Shown in pieces: positions 7,757-16,056 of a stretch of 64,000 nucleotides of DNA (positions are counted from its first letter, which is position 1; each line of letters starts with the position of its first letter). The position numbers were made by a program, and so were the translations under genes. This DNA is from DASUAS01 sp036502765 (lineage in GTDB: Bacteria; Actinomycetota; Acidimicrobiia; IMCC26256; DASPTH01): NCBI GenBank assembly GCA_036502765.1, contig DASXXX010000031.1:62001-126000 (forward strand), written 5' to 3'. The notes under the pieces were generated by a model. That model was not told the DNA's origin, searched no databases, and was given only the letters and a program-made list of their open reading frames with translations.

Positions 7757-9031
7757 TCAGCCGACCTCGGAGGTGTCGCCCTTCACCTTGGAGAAGTGGT
7801 TCGTGCACGTGTACGGCACGGCGACGGTCCAAGCCGAACCGTCGGCGTCCTTGACCATTGCCGCGCAGTAGGTGTTCAGCGCTTGGAACCCCCTGGGGAA
7901 CTGGGTGGGGCCCACTGCGTTCGGAATGGCGTAGGTCATGTGCGCCGCGGCGTTCTGCACCGCCTCGCGGGTGAGGTGCTCGAGACCAGCCTTCTTCACG
8001 GCCTTGATGAAGAAATCGGCAGAGAAGTAGCCAACGGCCATCGTGGTGGAGGGCTTGGCGTCAGGCTTGAACGCCTTGATGTCCGCCACCATCGCGTCGG
8101 TTCCCGCCGAGTGCTGCTCGAACGGAGCGATCGGTGCGACGGCGTACGTTCCCGCCAGCGGCTTGAGCAACGCGTCGGCGTAGAGCGACGTGATGATCGT
8201 GCCCTGGTAGCCCGCAGCGGTCAGTGCCTTGGGCAGCCCCAGGGAGTCGCTGACACCGGACGCGATCCACACCACATCGGGGCCTTTCCCGCCGTTCGAT
8301 GCCAGGATCTGCTGCGCATACGGCGAGTAGTCGCCCACGACCGCAGGGGGTGCAGGAAGGCTGTGCTTGGCCCAGACCACCTTGAAACCGCTTCCGGTGG
8401 CCTGTGCGATGAACGACTGCATCGCAGTGTTTCCAGACGCGCTGTCGGTGCCGATCCCGGCGATCGTGGGATGCTTGATGTCCAGCGTGTCGGTCGCGTA
8501 CTTGAACGCTGTGCCCGCGGCGAAGTCAGGCACCACCTTCGGACTGGGCGGCAGGACACAGCCATCGAAACCGAGCCCGTAGAGCTGGTCGCCGGTTCCG
8601 CAGTAGCTCTTGTCGAAGCCCCATCCGAAGTACGGCACCTTCTTCAGGTTCAGGTAGTCGCCCGGAGCCGTCGACGAGACCATGGGAACGATCGCGAACA
8701 CACCATCCTGCTCGACGAGTCGACGCGCCTCGTTGACGGACGTCGTCGCATCCGACTTGTCGTCGGCGAACTCGCCGAAGTCGATCTTGACGCCCTTCAA
8801 CTCGTTGGTGTCGTTCGCCTTCTCGAACCGCGCTTGGGCACCGACTGCAGCGTCCGCGAAGTTCGTCGCGAACCCCAGCCCCGACACCTTGATGGTCTTG
8901 CCATCGAACCCCGGCGTCTGTGGCGCAGTGCCTGCGCCCGCGACGCCGACCGCGGTGGCCAGAAGCCCGATCACGATGACGAATGAGATCGCGAACTTCG
9001 CGCGTGCGCTCTTCCTGCTCGTGGTTGTCAC
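7757..9031 (-). CDS. ABC importer substrate-binding protein (branched-chain amino acid type)
   Basis: A 424-residue type I periplasmic-binding-protein fold (LivK/Peripla_BP_6). Residues 1-35 are a signal peptide: a basic start, the hydrophobic run FAISFVIVIGLLATAVGVA and a small-residue cleavage region. No lipobox cysteine is seen, so it may be secreted or held by another means. The second exported paralogue at 57445-58731 shares the block with an aromatic YFGWG/VFGYG strand and two Cys. No permease is adjacent; the only ones in the window are in the fused gene at 21384-24329. In catabolic islands such proteins bind aromatic or terpenoid acids as often as amino acids. Confidence 0.88.
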   Translation of the reverse strand: MTTTSRKSARAKFAISFVIVIGLLATAVGVAGAGTAPQTPGFDGKTIKVSGLGFATNFADAAVGAQARFEKANDTNELKGVKIDFGEFADDKSDATTSVNEARRLVEQDGVFAIVPMVSSTAPGDYLNLKKVPYFGWGFDKSYCGTGDQLYGLGFDGCVLPPSPKVVPDFAAGTAFKYATDTLDIKHPTIAGIGTDSASGNTAMQSFIAQATGSGFKVVWAKHSLPAPPAVVGDYSPYAQQILASNGGKGPDVVWIASGVSDSLGLPKALTAAGYQGTIITSLYADALLKPLAGTYAVAPIAPFEQHSAGTDAMVADIKAFKPDAKPSTTMAVGYFSADFFIKAVKKAGLEHLTREAVQNAAAHMTYAIPNAVGPTQFPRGFQALNTYCAAMVKDADGSAWTVAVPYTCTNHFSKVKGDTSEVG

Positions 9032-9098
9032 TCGGTTCCCCCCGATCGACGCATCCGACCGCGACCAGCGGTCGGAGCAACAAGACGTTCGATGTGTA

Positions 9099-9114
9099 GT
9101 TGTGCAGACACAAC
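9099..9114. promoter_or_regulatory. Palindromic operator candidate between binding protein and P450
   Basis: Perfect 6-base arms GTTGTG and CACAAC surround CAGA. It lies 68 bases upstream of the binding-protein start and 77 bases upstream of the P450 start, in a locally AT-richer island, so it could control both divergent genes. Confidence 0.5.
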
Positions 9115-9173
9115 ATAGCCCGATCCCGTGGGTATGACCGGTCGCGTCAGGTCCCCACGAGGTGGTGGCATTA

Positions 9174-9196
9174 AGACATCAGGCGTTCTAATGTCT
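9174..9196 (+). promoter_or_regulatory. Inverted repeat overlapping the P450 start codon
   Basis: AGACAT at 9174-9179 and ATGTCT at 9191-9196 are perfect arms around 11 bases; the right arm contains the P450 ATG. A protein bound here would block initiation directly, or the arms could pair in the mRNA. Confidence 0.35.
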
Positions 9197-10405
9197 CCCG
9201 GCATGGAGACGCTCGCGGAACGATTCGACGAACCCGCCTTCTACCTGCGTGATCCCCACGCCACCTACCGCCGGCTCCGGGCCGAGGACCCCGTGCACTG
9301 GTACGACGAGGGCCAGTTCTGGGTCATCACCAAGTACGACGACATCAAGTACATCTCGACGCATCCGTTGTTGTTCTCGTCGAAGGACATCGCGATCATC
9401 TCGGGCCTCGTCGACCGACGTCACGGCGTTCCGAAGACCCCGATGCAGGAAAGTCCGGCCGTGATGTTCATGGACCCACCGGAACACGGTCCGTACCGCA
9501 AGGTGGTCAGCCACCGCTTCACGCCGAAGGAAGTGGGCGCGCTCGACGATCACGTGCGCACGGTGATCCGTGAACTCGTGCAGGGGCTCCCGGACGGCAA
9601 GTTCGACCTGGTCGAGCAGGTGGCAGAGCCGGTGCCGGTGTTCGTGTTCTCGAAGTTGCTCGGCATCCCCGCGAGCGAATGGCACCAGGTCGTGGAGTGG
9701 GCGACCATCATCACGAATCTGGGCTCGGGGCAGGGCACCCAAGACGACATGGATCTCGTCATGAACGTGGTCGGGCCGTACCTGTGGCAGCTGACGATGG
9801 ACCGGCGCGCCGATCCGACCGACGACCTGTTGTCCCTGCTGACGCAGGCAGAGTTCGACGGCCGGCCCCTCAACGAGGGGGAGATCATCGGATACGCGAC
9901 GACCCTCCTGGCGGCCGGAAGCGAGACGACCCAGAGCCTCATCGGCGGCTTGGGTCACGTCCTCACCCACTTCCCGGAGCAGGCCGACGAGTTCTTCGCC
10001 GATCCCAGCCTCTCGCTGGCGATGGTGGAGGAGACCATGCGTTGGTGGACGCCGGTGATGAGCATGGCCCGCGAAGCGACCGCGGACGTTGCCCTCCGCG
10101 ACAAGGTGATCCGCAAGGGTGACGGTGTGCTCCTCCTCTACTCGGCTGCCAATCGCGACGAGGAACGCTGGGGCGACGACGCGGAAGAGTTCGTCCTTCG
10201 GCGCCCGGACGCGTCAGGCCAACTCGGCTTCGGCATCGGGGAGCACTTCTGCATGGGCGCGCACCTCGCCCGACGCGAAGCCCGCATCCTCCTGGAAGAG
10301 TTCGCGGCGCGGGGTCGACGACTCGACCCGGTCGGCGAAGGAGAGCTGCGATCGTCGACGTTGATCCACACCTACGACCGGCTGCCAGTCGAACTGGTGC
10401 GCTGA
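9191..10405 (+). CDS. Cytochrome P450
   Basis: A soluble bacterial P450 of 404 residues. I-helix motif AGSETT at 242-247, where the acid-Thr pair is Glu-Thr rather than the common Asp-Thr; K-helix ExxR at Glu281/Arg284; haem loop FGIGEHFCMG with ligand Cys354. It should hydroxylate a hydrophobic substrate using electrons from a ferredoxin or reductase that is not encoded in the window. It resembles the P450 at 12089-13300 closely, with the same AGSETTQSLI and EHFC-GAHLARRE segments. ATG 9191 is used because conserved sequence begins there and no clear ribosome-binding site is present. An acyl-CoA ligase follows after 30 bases, fitting oxidation and then CoA activation. Confidence 0.92.
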   Translation: MSPGMETLAERFDEPAFYLRDPHATYRRLRAEDPVHWYDEGQFWVITKYDDIKYISTHPLLFSSKDIAIISGLVDRRHGVPKTPMQESPAVMFMDPPEHGPYRKVVSHRFTPKEVGALDDHVRTVIRELVQGLPDGKFDLVEQVAEPVPVFVFSKLLGIPASEWHQVVEWATIITNLGSGQGTQDDMDLVMNVVGPYLWQLTMDRRADPTDDLLSLLTQAEFDGRPLNEGEIIGYATTLLAAGSETTQSLIGGLGHVLTHFPEQADEFFADPSLSLAMVEETMRWWTPVMSMAREATADVALRDKVIRKGDGVLLLYSAANRDEERWGDDAEEFVLRRPDASGQLGFGIGEHFCMGAHLARREARILLEEFAARGRRLDPVGEGELRSSTLIHTYDRLPVELVR

Positions 10406-10435
10406 CCCGTCCGGCGGCCTCGCGAAAGGGTCTTC

Positions 10436-12073
10436 ATGTCCCTCGACGTTCCGCTGCGTGCTCCGAGCCCGGAGCTGCAGCACCGATACCGGGCTGAGCA
10501 CCTGTGGCTCGACCGATCACTCGGAGGGTTCTTCGACGACTACCTCGCACGGGGCGCCGATCTCGAGGTCCGGTTCTGGTCCGAGACCGCGCCGTACCGG
10601 GGAACGTTCGGTGACGTGCACCGGGAGGCGCGACGCTTCGCTGGCGGGCTCCAAGCCCGGGGGATAGCGATCGGCGATGTCGTGACCTATCAATTGCCGA
10701 ACCGGGTCGAGGCGATGATCGCGCTCTACGGCGCGGCGATGGCGGGCGCGGTCGTCGTTCCCGTGGTCCACTTCTACGGCCCGAAGGAGCTGCAGTTCAT
10801 CCTCGAGCAGCTCGGGGCGAGGGTGCACCTCACGACTGCAACCTTCGGCTCGTCCCGGTACCTGGATGCGCTCGACGGGTTCCGCACTGACGTGGCAACG
10901 CTGGAACACATCGTGCTGGTGGGTGACGGTACGGCGCCGTGGACGGAGCCTTTTGCCGACGTGCTCAGCGCGGCACCGCTTGACGATCTCCCGTCGACGG
11001 ATCCGATGGCTCCGGCGATCATCGGCTACACGTCGGGTACCACGTCAGATCCGAAGGGCGTGGTCCATGTGGCGAACTCCTTCGTCGCCGAGGCCCTTCA
11101 GATGAAGGACTACGACGTCGGCCGGTCGCGGCCCTTGCTCACCGGTGCGCCTCTGGCTCATGCAATGGGGATCACCGGGGGAGCGGTGCTGCCGCTCATG
11201 CGGCACGAGCCGTCGCACCTCGTCGACCGCTGGGAACCTGATCGTGTCTTGGCGATCATGCTCGAAGCGGGCCTGTCGTCAGGGAGTGGAGCGACCTACT
11301 TCCTCACCAGCCTCTTCGACGCTGCGACCTTCACGCCGGCTCATGCCGAGATCATGGAGGGGGTCGGTCTCGGGGGATCAACGGTCCCCGGCGCGGTGTG
11401 CGACCGGGCCGAGGATCTCGGCGTGGTGGCCGTCCGTTCGTACGGTTCGACCGAACATCCGACGTCGATCGGCGCCGTTCGGAGCGACACGCCGGAGCAC
11501 CGCAAGTACACGGAAGGACGGCCGCTCGCGGGTTGTGAAGTGCGGATCGTCGACGACGCCGGGCGTGACATCTCTGATGGAGTCGCCGGGGAGATCCTCA
11601 GCCGCGGGCCCGACCTCTTCTTCGGGTACGTCGATCCGATGCTGACCCGAACTGCGCTCGACCGTGACGGGTGGTACCACACCGAGGACCTCGCGATCCG
11701 CGACCCCGACGGCTACATCACGATCGCCGATCGGAAGAAGGACATCATCATCCGCGGCGGTGAGAACATCAGCGCGAGTGAGGTCGAGGAGATCCTCCAG
11801 CGCATGCCGGGCGTCTCTGAGGTTGCGGTCGTCGCAGCACCCGACGACCGCCTGGGGGAGCGCGGTTGCGCGTTCGTGGCCCCGATCCTCGGACGAACCC
11901 CACCTTCGCTCGAAGATGTACGCGCGCACTTCCGCGAGAGCGGTGTCGCGCGTCAGAAGTGGCCAGAGGAACTCCGAGTCGTCGATCAGTTCCCGCGCAC
12001 ACCGTCGGGGAAGATCAAGAAGCAGGTGCTCCGCGCGGAACTCCAGGACCGAGCGAGGTCGACGACCTCGTGA
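10436..12073 (+). CDS. AMP-forming acyl-CoA ligase
   Basis: A 545-residue adenylate-forming ligase that activates a carboxylic acid to its CoA ester through an acyl-AMP. The P-loop reads YTSGTTSDPKG at about residues 197-207; A5 is VRSYGSTEHPT; the hinge DRKKDIIIRGGENI and the C-terminal catalytic Lys motif PRTPSGKIKKQ are intact. It lies 30 bases behind the P450, so an acid made by repeated P450 oxidation is a plausible substrate. It resembles the ligase at 48347-50005 in the TSDPKG variant of the P-loop. It converges with the next P450 gene 15 bases away. Confidence 0.9.
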   Translation: MSLDVPLRAPSPELQHRYRAEHLWLDRSLGGFFDDYLARGADLEVRFWSETAPYRGTFGDVHREARRFAGGLQARGIAIGDVVTYQLPNRVEAMIALYGAAMAGAVVVPVVHFYGPKELQFILEQLGARVHLTTATFGSSRYLDALDGFRTDVATLEHIVLVGDGTAPWTEPFADVLSAAPLDDLPSTDPMAPAIIGYTSGTTSDPKGVVHVANSFVAEALQMKDYDVGRSRPLLTGAPLAHAMGITGGAVLPLMRHEPSHLVDRWEPDRVLAIMLEAGLSSGSGATYFLTSLFDAATFTPAHAEIMEGVGLGGSTVPGAVCDRAEDLGVVAVRSYGSTEHPTSIGAVRSDTPEHRKYTEGRPLAGCEVRIVDDAGRDISDGVAGEILSRGPDLFFGYVDPMLTRTALDRDGWYHTEDLAIRDPDGYITIADRKKDIIIRGGENISASEVEEILQRMPGVSEVAVVAAPDDRLGERGCAFVAPILGRTPPSLEDVRAHFRESGVARQKWPEELRVVDQFPRTPSGKIKKQVLRAELQDRARSTTS

Positions 12074-12076
12074 GCA

Positions 12077-12107
12077 TCCGGTGGCCGTTCAGGTCAGGCG
12101 CACCGGA
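12077..12107. terminator. Possible convergent terminator hairpin
   Basis: Perfect arms TCCGGTG (12077-12083) and CACCGGA (12101-12107) with a 17-base loop lie at the junction of two convergent genes. The arms are short and overlap the end of the P450 gene, so the call is tentative. Confidence 0.3.
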
Positions 12108-13300
12108 AGTCGATTGAACGTGGCGACGATCGTCGAATCGCGTCGCTCGACCGGTCCCGTGAGCTCGATGCCGGACGCTCGCCGTGCGAGTTCCTCGATG
12201 AGGATGCGGACCTCGCGTCGTGCCAGGTGCGCACCCAGGCAGAAGTGCTCGGCGAACCCGAACGCGAGGTGACGAGTGATCGACGGCCGGTCGATGTTCC
12301 ACTGATCGGCGTCATCACCCCACTCCTCCTCGTCCCGATTGCCGGATCCGTACGCGAGGAGCACCGCCTCACCGCTGCGAATGGTCTTGCCGCGCAACTC
12401 GACGTCTTCCTTCGCCTGGCGCGCCATGCTCACAACTGGCGTCCACCACCGCAGGGTCTCCTCGACTGCGGCAGCCGCGAGGCTGGGGTCGGCGAGAATG
12501 CGCTGCGCCTGATCGGGGTGCTGCGTCAATGCCCACACGAGCCCGGCGATGAGACTCTGAGTGGTCTCGCTCCCCGCGGCGAGCAGCGCGATCGCCCACC
12601 ACACGACCTCGATGGGCGTGAGGGGCCGCCCGTACACCGTCGCTTCCGCGATGAGGGTGAGGAAGTCGTGGTCGGGTACTGCTCGGCGCTGCTCGAGGAG
12701 GTCCTCGAGGTAGGGAACGACCTCGGCGTACACCGCGGCCATGGTCTCCTGGGTCTCGGTGCCTCCACCTGATGCAGTGATCAGCGTTGCCCAGTGCAAG
12801 ATCCGGCGCCAGTCCTTGCGCGGGACACCCAGCAGATTGGCGAACACGTTGACGGGGATGGGCTCGGCGAGGAGTTCGACGGCATCGAAGTTGCCGGCGG
12901 GGAGCGAATCGAGGGTCTCGCGGATCACGTCGCGCACCGGACCGTCGATCTCGTTGACGCGTGCAGGAGTGAGCTCCCGATTCAGCACCTTGCGGTGCTC
13001 GAGATGGTCGGGCGGATCCAGCAACATCAAAGATGTCCGCGGAGGACGCTCCATGCCTTCGCGGATCTTGATGATGTCACCCAGGATCGCGATCTCCGAC
13101 GAAGGGAACAGCTCCGGGTGCTTCGAGACGAAGCGGATGTCCTCGTACTTCGTGATCACCCAGAACGGCCCGTCCTCGTACCAGTGCACCGGATCGTGCT
13201 GCCGGAGGTACGCGAATTGCTCGTTCGGAGCGTCGACGTAGAACTCGGCGCGGTCGTAGCGCGCCACCACCTCATCAGGTGAGACCGGTGTTGTGGGCAC
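12089..13300 (-). CDS. Cytochrome P450
   Basis: A 403-residue P450 with I-helix AGSETTQSLIAG, K-helix EETLRWW and haem loop FGFAEHFCLG. It is a close relative of the P450 at 9191-10405 and is nearly equal in length. The frame is open far upstream, but homology begins at VPTTPVSPDE; GTG 13300 has GGGGGA four bases before it and gives the expected length. It is transcribed away from the TetR gene at 13464, a layout in which the regulator often controls its neighbour. The intervening 163 bases hold AT-rich runs around 13331-13356 but no clear palindrome. Confidence 0.9.
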   Translation of the reverse strand: MPTTPVSPDEVVARYDRAEFYVDAPNEQFAYLRQHDPVHWYEDGPFWVITKYEDIRFVSKHPELFPSSEIAILGDIIKIREGMERPPRTSLMLLDPPDHLEHRKVLNRELTPARVNEIDGPVRDVIRETLDSLPAGNFDAVELLAEPIPVNVFANLLGVPRKDWRRILHWATLITASGGGTETQETMAAVYAEVVPYLEDLLEQRRAVPDHDFLTLIAEATVYGRPLTPIEVVWWAIALLAAGSETTQSLIAGLVWALTQHPDQAQRILADPSLAAAAVEETLRWWTPVVSMARQAKEDVELRGKTIRSGEAVLLAYGSGNRDEEEWGDDADQWNIDRPSITRHLAFGFAEHFCLGAHLARREVRILIEELARRASGIELTGPVERRDSTIVATFNRLPVRLT

Positions 13301-13463
13301 GGGATCCCCCGGGATCGTCGCCGCATGGACGGTAACACAGCAAGTGCACAGTCGTATTGCCCCCACCGTGGTCCGAGGGCTCTCATCTGATTGCCGGCGT
13401 TCCCCGAGGACGACCGTCCACGACGCTACGGTGACGACCGGCCGACGGCATGGGACGGAAGTG

Positions 13464-14087
13464 ATGGCGGCACGAGGATCAGTGGACGAAGACTCGACCC
13501 GCACGCGGATCCTCGATGCGGCGCTGCAGTGCTTCAAACAGCTGGGCATCGAGAAGACGAGCCTGCTCGACGTTGCCCGCACGGCCGATCTCTCACGAGG
13601 AACCGTGTACCGGTACTTCTCCGATCGGCAAGCGCTCATCGACGCCACGGTGATCCACAACAGCGAGAACGACTACGCCGAGGCTCTGACCGTGATGAGC
13701 TCCTACCCGACACTGGTCGAACAGGTCGGTGCGTTCGGTGAGGTCTTCGCCCGGAACATCGGCAACTACCGCCGGAACTGGTTGGTCAACGACGACCGTG
13801 AGCTCCAACGCCTGATCGCCTCTGACCGTGAGGGCGGCCTGCGCCGGATGTCGGACTTCCTCGCACCGTACGTGGAGGCGAGCAAGCAGCGCGGAGAGAT
13901 CAGCCCAGAGATCGACGCGGAGGAAGCGGGCGAATGGATCGCCCGGATGTTCATGTCGTTGACCCTCATGCCGGGCTCATCCGCGTTCGATGCCCGCAAG
14001 CCGAAGACGTTCCGTGTGTTCCTGGAGCACTACGTGGTCGACGGCCTCGCCCCGCCCCGCAAGCGGGCAAAACGCGCCAAGCGCTAG
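13464..14087 (+). CDS. TetR-family transcriptional regulator
   Basis: A 207-residue TetR repressor-type protein. The N-terminal helix-turn-helix spans about residues 32-53 with recognition segment SRGTVYRYFS; the C-terminal helices form a ligand pocket with no recognisable signature. ATG 13464 follows GGACGGAAG and starts just before the conserved DSTRTRIL helix. A paralogue at 50893-51510 has an identical recognition segment and very similar flanks, so both may bind the same operators. It is divergent from a P450 gene and may repress it and other operons here. The C-terminal tail is rich in Arg and Lys. Confidence 0.9.
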   Translation: MAARGSVDEDSTRTRILDAALQCFKQLGIEKTSLLDVARTADLSRGTVYRYFSDRQALIDATVIHNSENDYAEALTVMSSYPTLVEQVGAFGEVFARNIGNYRRNWLVNDDRELQRLIASDREGGLRRMSDFLAPYVEASKQRGEISPEIDAEEAGEWIARMFMSLTLMPGSSAFDARKPKTFRVFLEHYVVDGLAPPRKRAKRAKR

Positions 14088-14091
14088 CCGG

Positions 14092-14112
14092 CGACGGGGA
14101 CTCAGCCCGTCG
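14092..14112. terminator. Convergent terminator hairpin
   Basis: Perfect 7-base arms CGACGGG (14092-14098) and CCCGTCG (14106-14112) with a 7-base loop lie between the TetR stop and the end of the facing P450 gene. Confidence 0.45.
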
Positions 14113-15301
14113 GTTCGAGGATGATGGGCAGACTGGCGAGACCGCGCACGTTGCTGCTGTACGCGCGGACCACCGGCGACGTGATCTCGTAGCGGGGGAA
14201 CCGACACAGCAATTCTTCGAAGGCTACGCGGGTTTCCAGCCGGGCGAGCGCGGCACCGATGCAGAGGTGCGATCCGAATCCGAATCCGACGTGGCGCTCG
14301 ACCGTCCGATGGAGATCGAAGAGCTCGGGATCGTCGAAGACCCGTTCGTCGTGCTGGGCCGCGCCGGTGACGAGCACGACGCGGGAGTTGGCAGGGATCG
14401 TGACGCCGTGGAGGGTGACGTCCTCTTCCACCCATCGGCCCTGAAAGTGTGAAGGCGGATCCCACCGCAGCATCTCTTCGACGGCCTGTCCGGTCAGCCC
14501 CGGATCTTCCGCGAGCTCTCGCCGTTGGTCGGGATACCAACTCAGTGCGACGATTCCGTTGGCGATGAGCTTGGCGGTGGTCTCGTGCCCCGCGAACGCA
14601 AGCTCGAGGAGCCGGATCGCCACCTGTTCGTGGGTGAGCGACCACTGTCGCCCTTCGTCGTCGGTGACGCGGGCCTCGAGCAACATGCTGGCGATGTCGT
14701 CGCCGGGATGCTTGACGATGTCGGTGACCACGTCGAGGAGGAGCATGGTCATCTCCTGGGACGCGGCGATCGCGTCGGCCGGGGTTTCGGCGACGCCGTC
14801 GTCAGGCCGCGCGAGAGCTCGGTCGGACAGCTTGCGCAACTGGGTGCGAACTTCGATCGGCACTCCGAGCATCTCGGCGATGATCGCCATCGGAAGGTAT
14901 CCGGAGAGCTCACCCACCACCTCGAGCTCGCCGCGCTCGCGGGCGTCCTCCAGTGCTTCGGCCGCGACGCGACGGACGGCCGGTTCGAGGTCGGCGATCG
15001 CGCGGGGTGTGAACACGCGCGACACGAGTTTGCGATGCCAGTTGTGCTCGGGATCGTCCTTCGTGATGAGCAGGTCAGCGCTGGCGGAGCCGGAGTCCTC
15101 GATGGTCACGCCATGGGACGACAAGAACGTCTTGGTGTCGAGATGCGCCTGGAGCACGTCGTCAAACCGCGAGATCGCGTAGAAGTCGACGTCCGGGTTG
15201 TGGTACACGGGGGCGTCGTCACGCAGCCATCGGTACACCGGGTACGGATTGATCTGAGTGTCGTGGGCGAACGGGTTGTATGCCATGGCCGTGGTCCTCA
15301 T
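14102..15301 (-). CDS. Cytochrome P450
   Basis: A 399-residue P450 from a different subgroup than the two preceding ones. I-helix is AFAGHETTAKLIANG, with a His before the Glu-Thr pair; K-helix EEMLRWD; haem loop FGFGSHLCIGAALARLE. ATG 15301 overlaps the stop of the upstream SDR by four bases (ATGA), which makes it the coupled start; ATG 15286 is a possible internal alternative. It is the last gene of an operon with an SDR and an ABC ATPase, so it may oxidise the imported compound and the SDR the resulting alcohol. No redox partner is encoded here. Confidence 0.92.
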   Translation of the reverse strand: MRTTAMAYNPFAHDTQINPYPVYRWLRDDAPVYHNPDVDFYAISRFDDVLQAHLDTKTFLSSHGVTIEDSGSASADLLITKDDPEHNWHRKLVSRVFTPRAIADLEPAVRRVAAEALEDARERGELEVVGELSGYLPMAIIAEMLGVPIEVRTQLRKLSDRALARPDDGVAETPADAIAASQEMTMLLLDVVTDIVKHPGDDIASMLLEARVTDDEGRQWSLTHEQVAIRLLELAFAGHETTAKLIANGIVALSWYPDQRRELAEDPGLTGQAVEEMLRWDPPSHFQGRWVEEDVTLHGVTIPANSRVVLVTGAAQHDERVFDDPELFDLHRTVERHVGFGFGSHLCIGAALARLETRVAFEELLCRFPRYEITSPVVRAYSSNVRGLASLPIILEPTG

Positions 15302-16056
15302 GGTGTGGGCTGACCTGCGAGCACCTCGGTGGATTGGTCGCCGAGGTGCATGATCACCACCTCGCCGTTCGGAGCGTCGTCGGACACGAGTGGGAGCGCC
15401 GCCTCGGCGCACTCCTCGATCGTGGGGAGGCCGCGTGCGACGAGGTCATCGAGCATCCGGGGCGTCACCTGCGAGCGGACGAGGTCGGTGAGCGCCACGG
15501 GCGCGAACGCATTGACGCAGATCCCCGAACGCGCCAGTTCGAGGGCGAGGGTGAGCGAGAACGCGACCAGGGCACCCTTCGAGGCGGAGTACGCGGAAAA
15601 GCCTGCGCTGCCACGCACACCAGCTTCGGACGTGACGTTGAGGATCCGACCCCACCCGTTTCGTTGCATGTCGGGGACGGTCTCTCGCAACACATTGCGG
15701 GGCGCCAACAGGTTCACGGCGAGGAGACGATTCCATTCTTCGTCGGAGCTGTCGAGGAAGAAGTTCCGGGTGGACGTCCCGGCGTTGTTCACGACGATGT
15801 CGATCGGTCCCAGCCGGGCCCGGGTGTGCGCACAGAGAGCAGCAACCGCGTGGGGATCCGAGATCTCGCCGGCAACGCCGATGGCTCCCGAGATGTCTCG
15901 GGCTGCCGCGTCGGCGGCACGTCCGTCGCGTCCGTGGACGGCGACTCGTGCACCCTGCGCCGCGAGGCACCGCGCGATCGCGTTCCCGATCCCACGCGTC
16001 GATCCGGTCACGAGAGCGACCCGTCCTCCGATGCTGCCCAGGCCCGACGCGCTCAT
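15298..16056 (-). CDS. Short-chain dehydrogenase/reductase
   Basis: A 252-residue classical SDR: TGSTRGIG cofactor motif near residue 16, NNAG in VNNAGTSTRN, and the catalytic tetrad with Tyr-Lys in AYSASKGALVAFS. It should interconvert an alcohol and a ketone with NAD(P). ATG 16056 overlaps the ABC ATPase stop by four bases and its own stop overlaps the P450 start likewise, so three proteins are made from one coupled message. The arrangement suggests that it oxidises the product of the adjacent P450. Confidence 0.9.
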   Translation of the reverse strand: MSASGLGSIGGRVALVTGSTRGIGNAIARCLAAQGARVAVHGRDGRAADAAARDISGAIGVAGEISDPHAVAALCAHTRARLGPIDIVVNNAGTSTRNFFLDSSDEEWNRLLAVNLLAPRNVLRETVPDMQRNGWGRILNVTSEAGVRGSAGFSAYSASKGALVAFSLTLALELARSGICVNAFAPVALTDLVRSQVTPRMLDDLVARGLPTIEECAEAALPLVSDDAPNGEVVIMHLGDQSTEVLAGQPTP

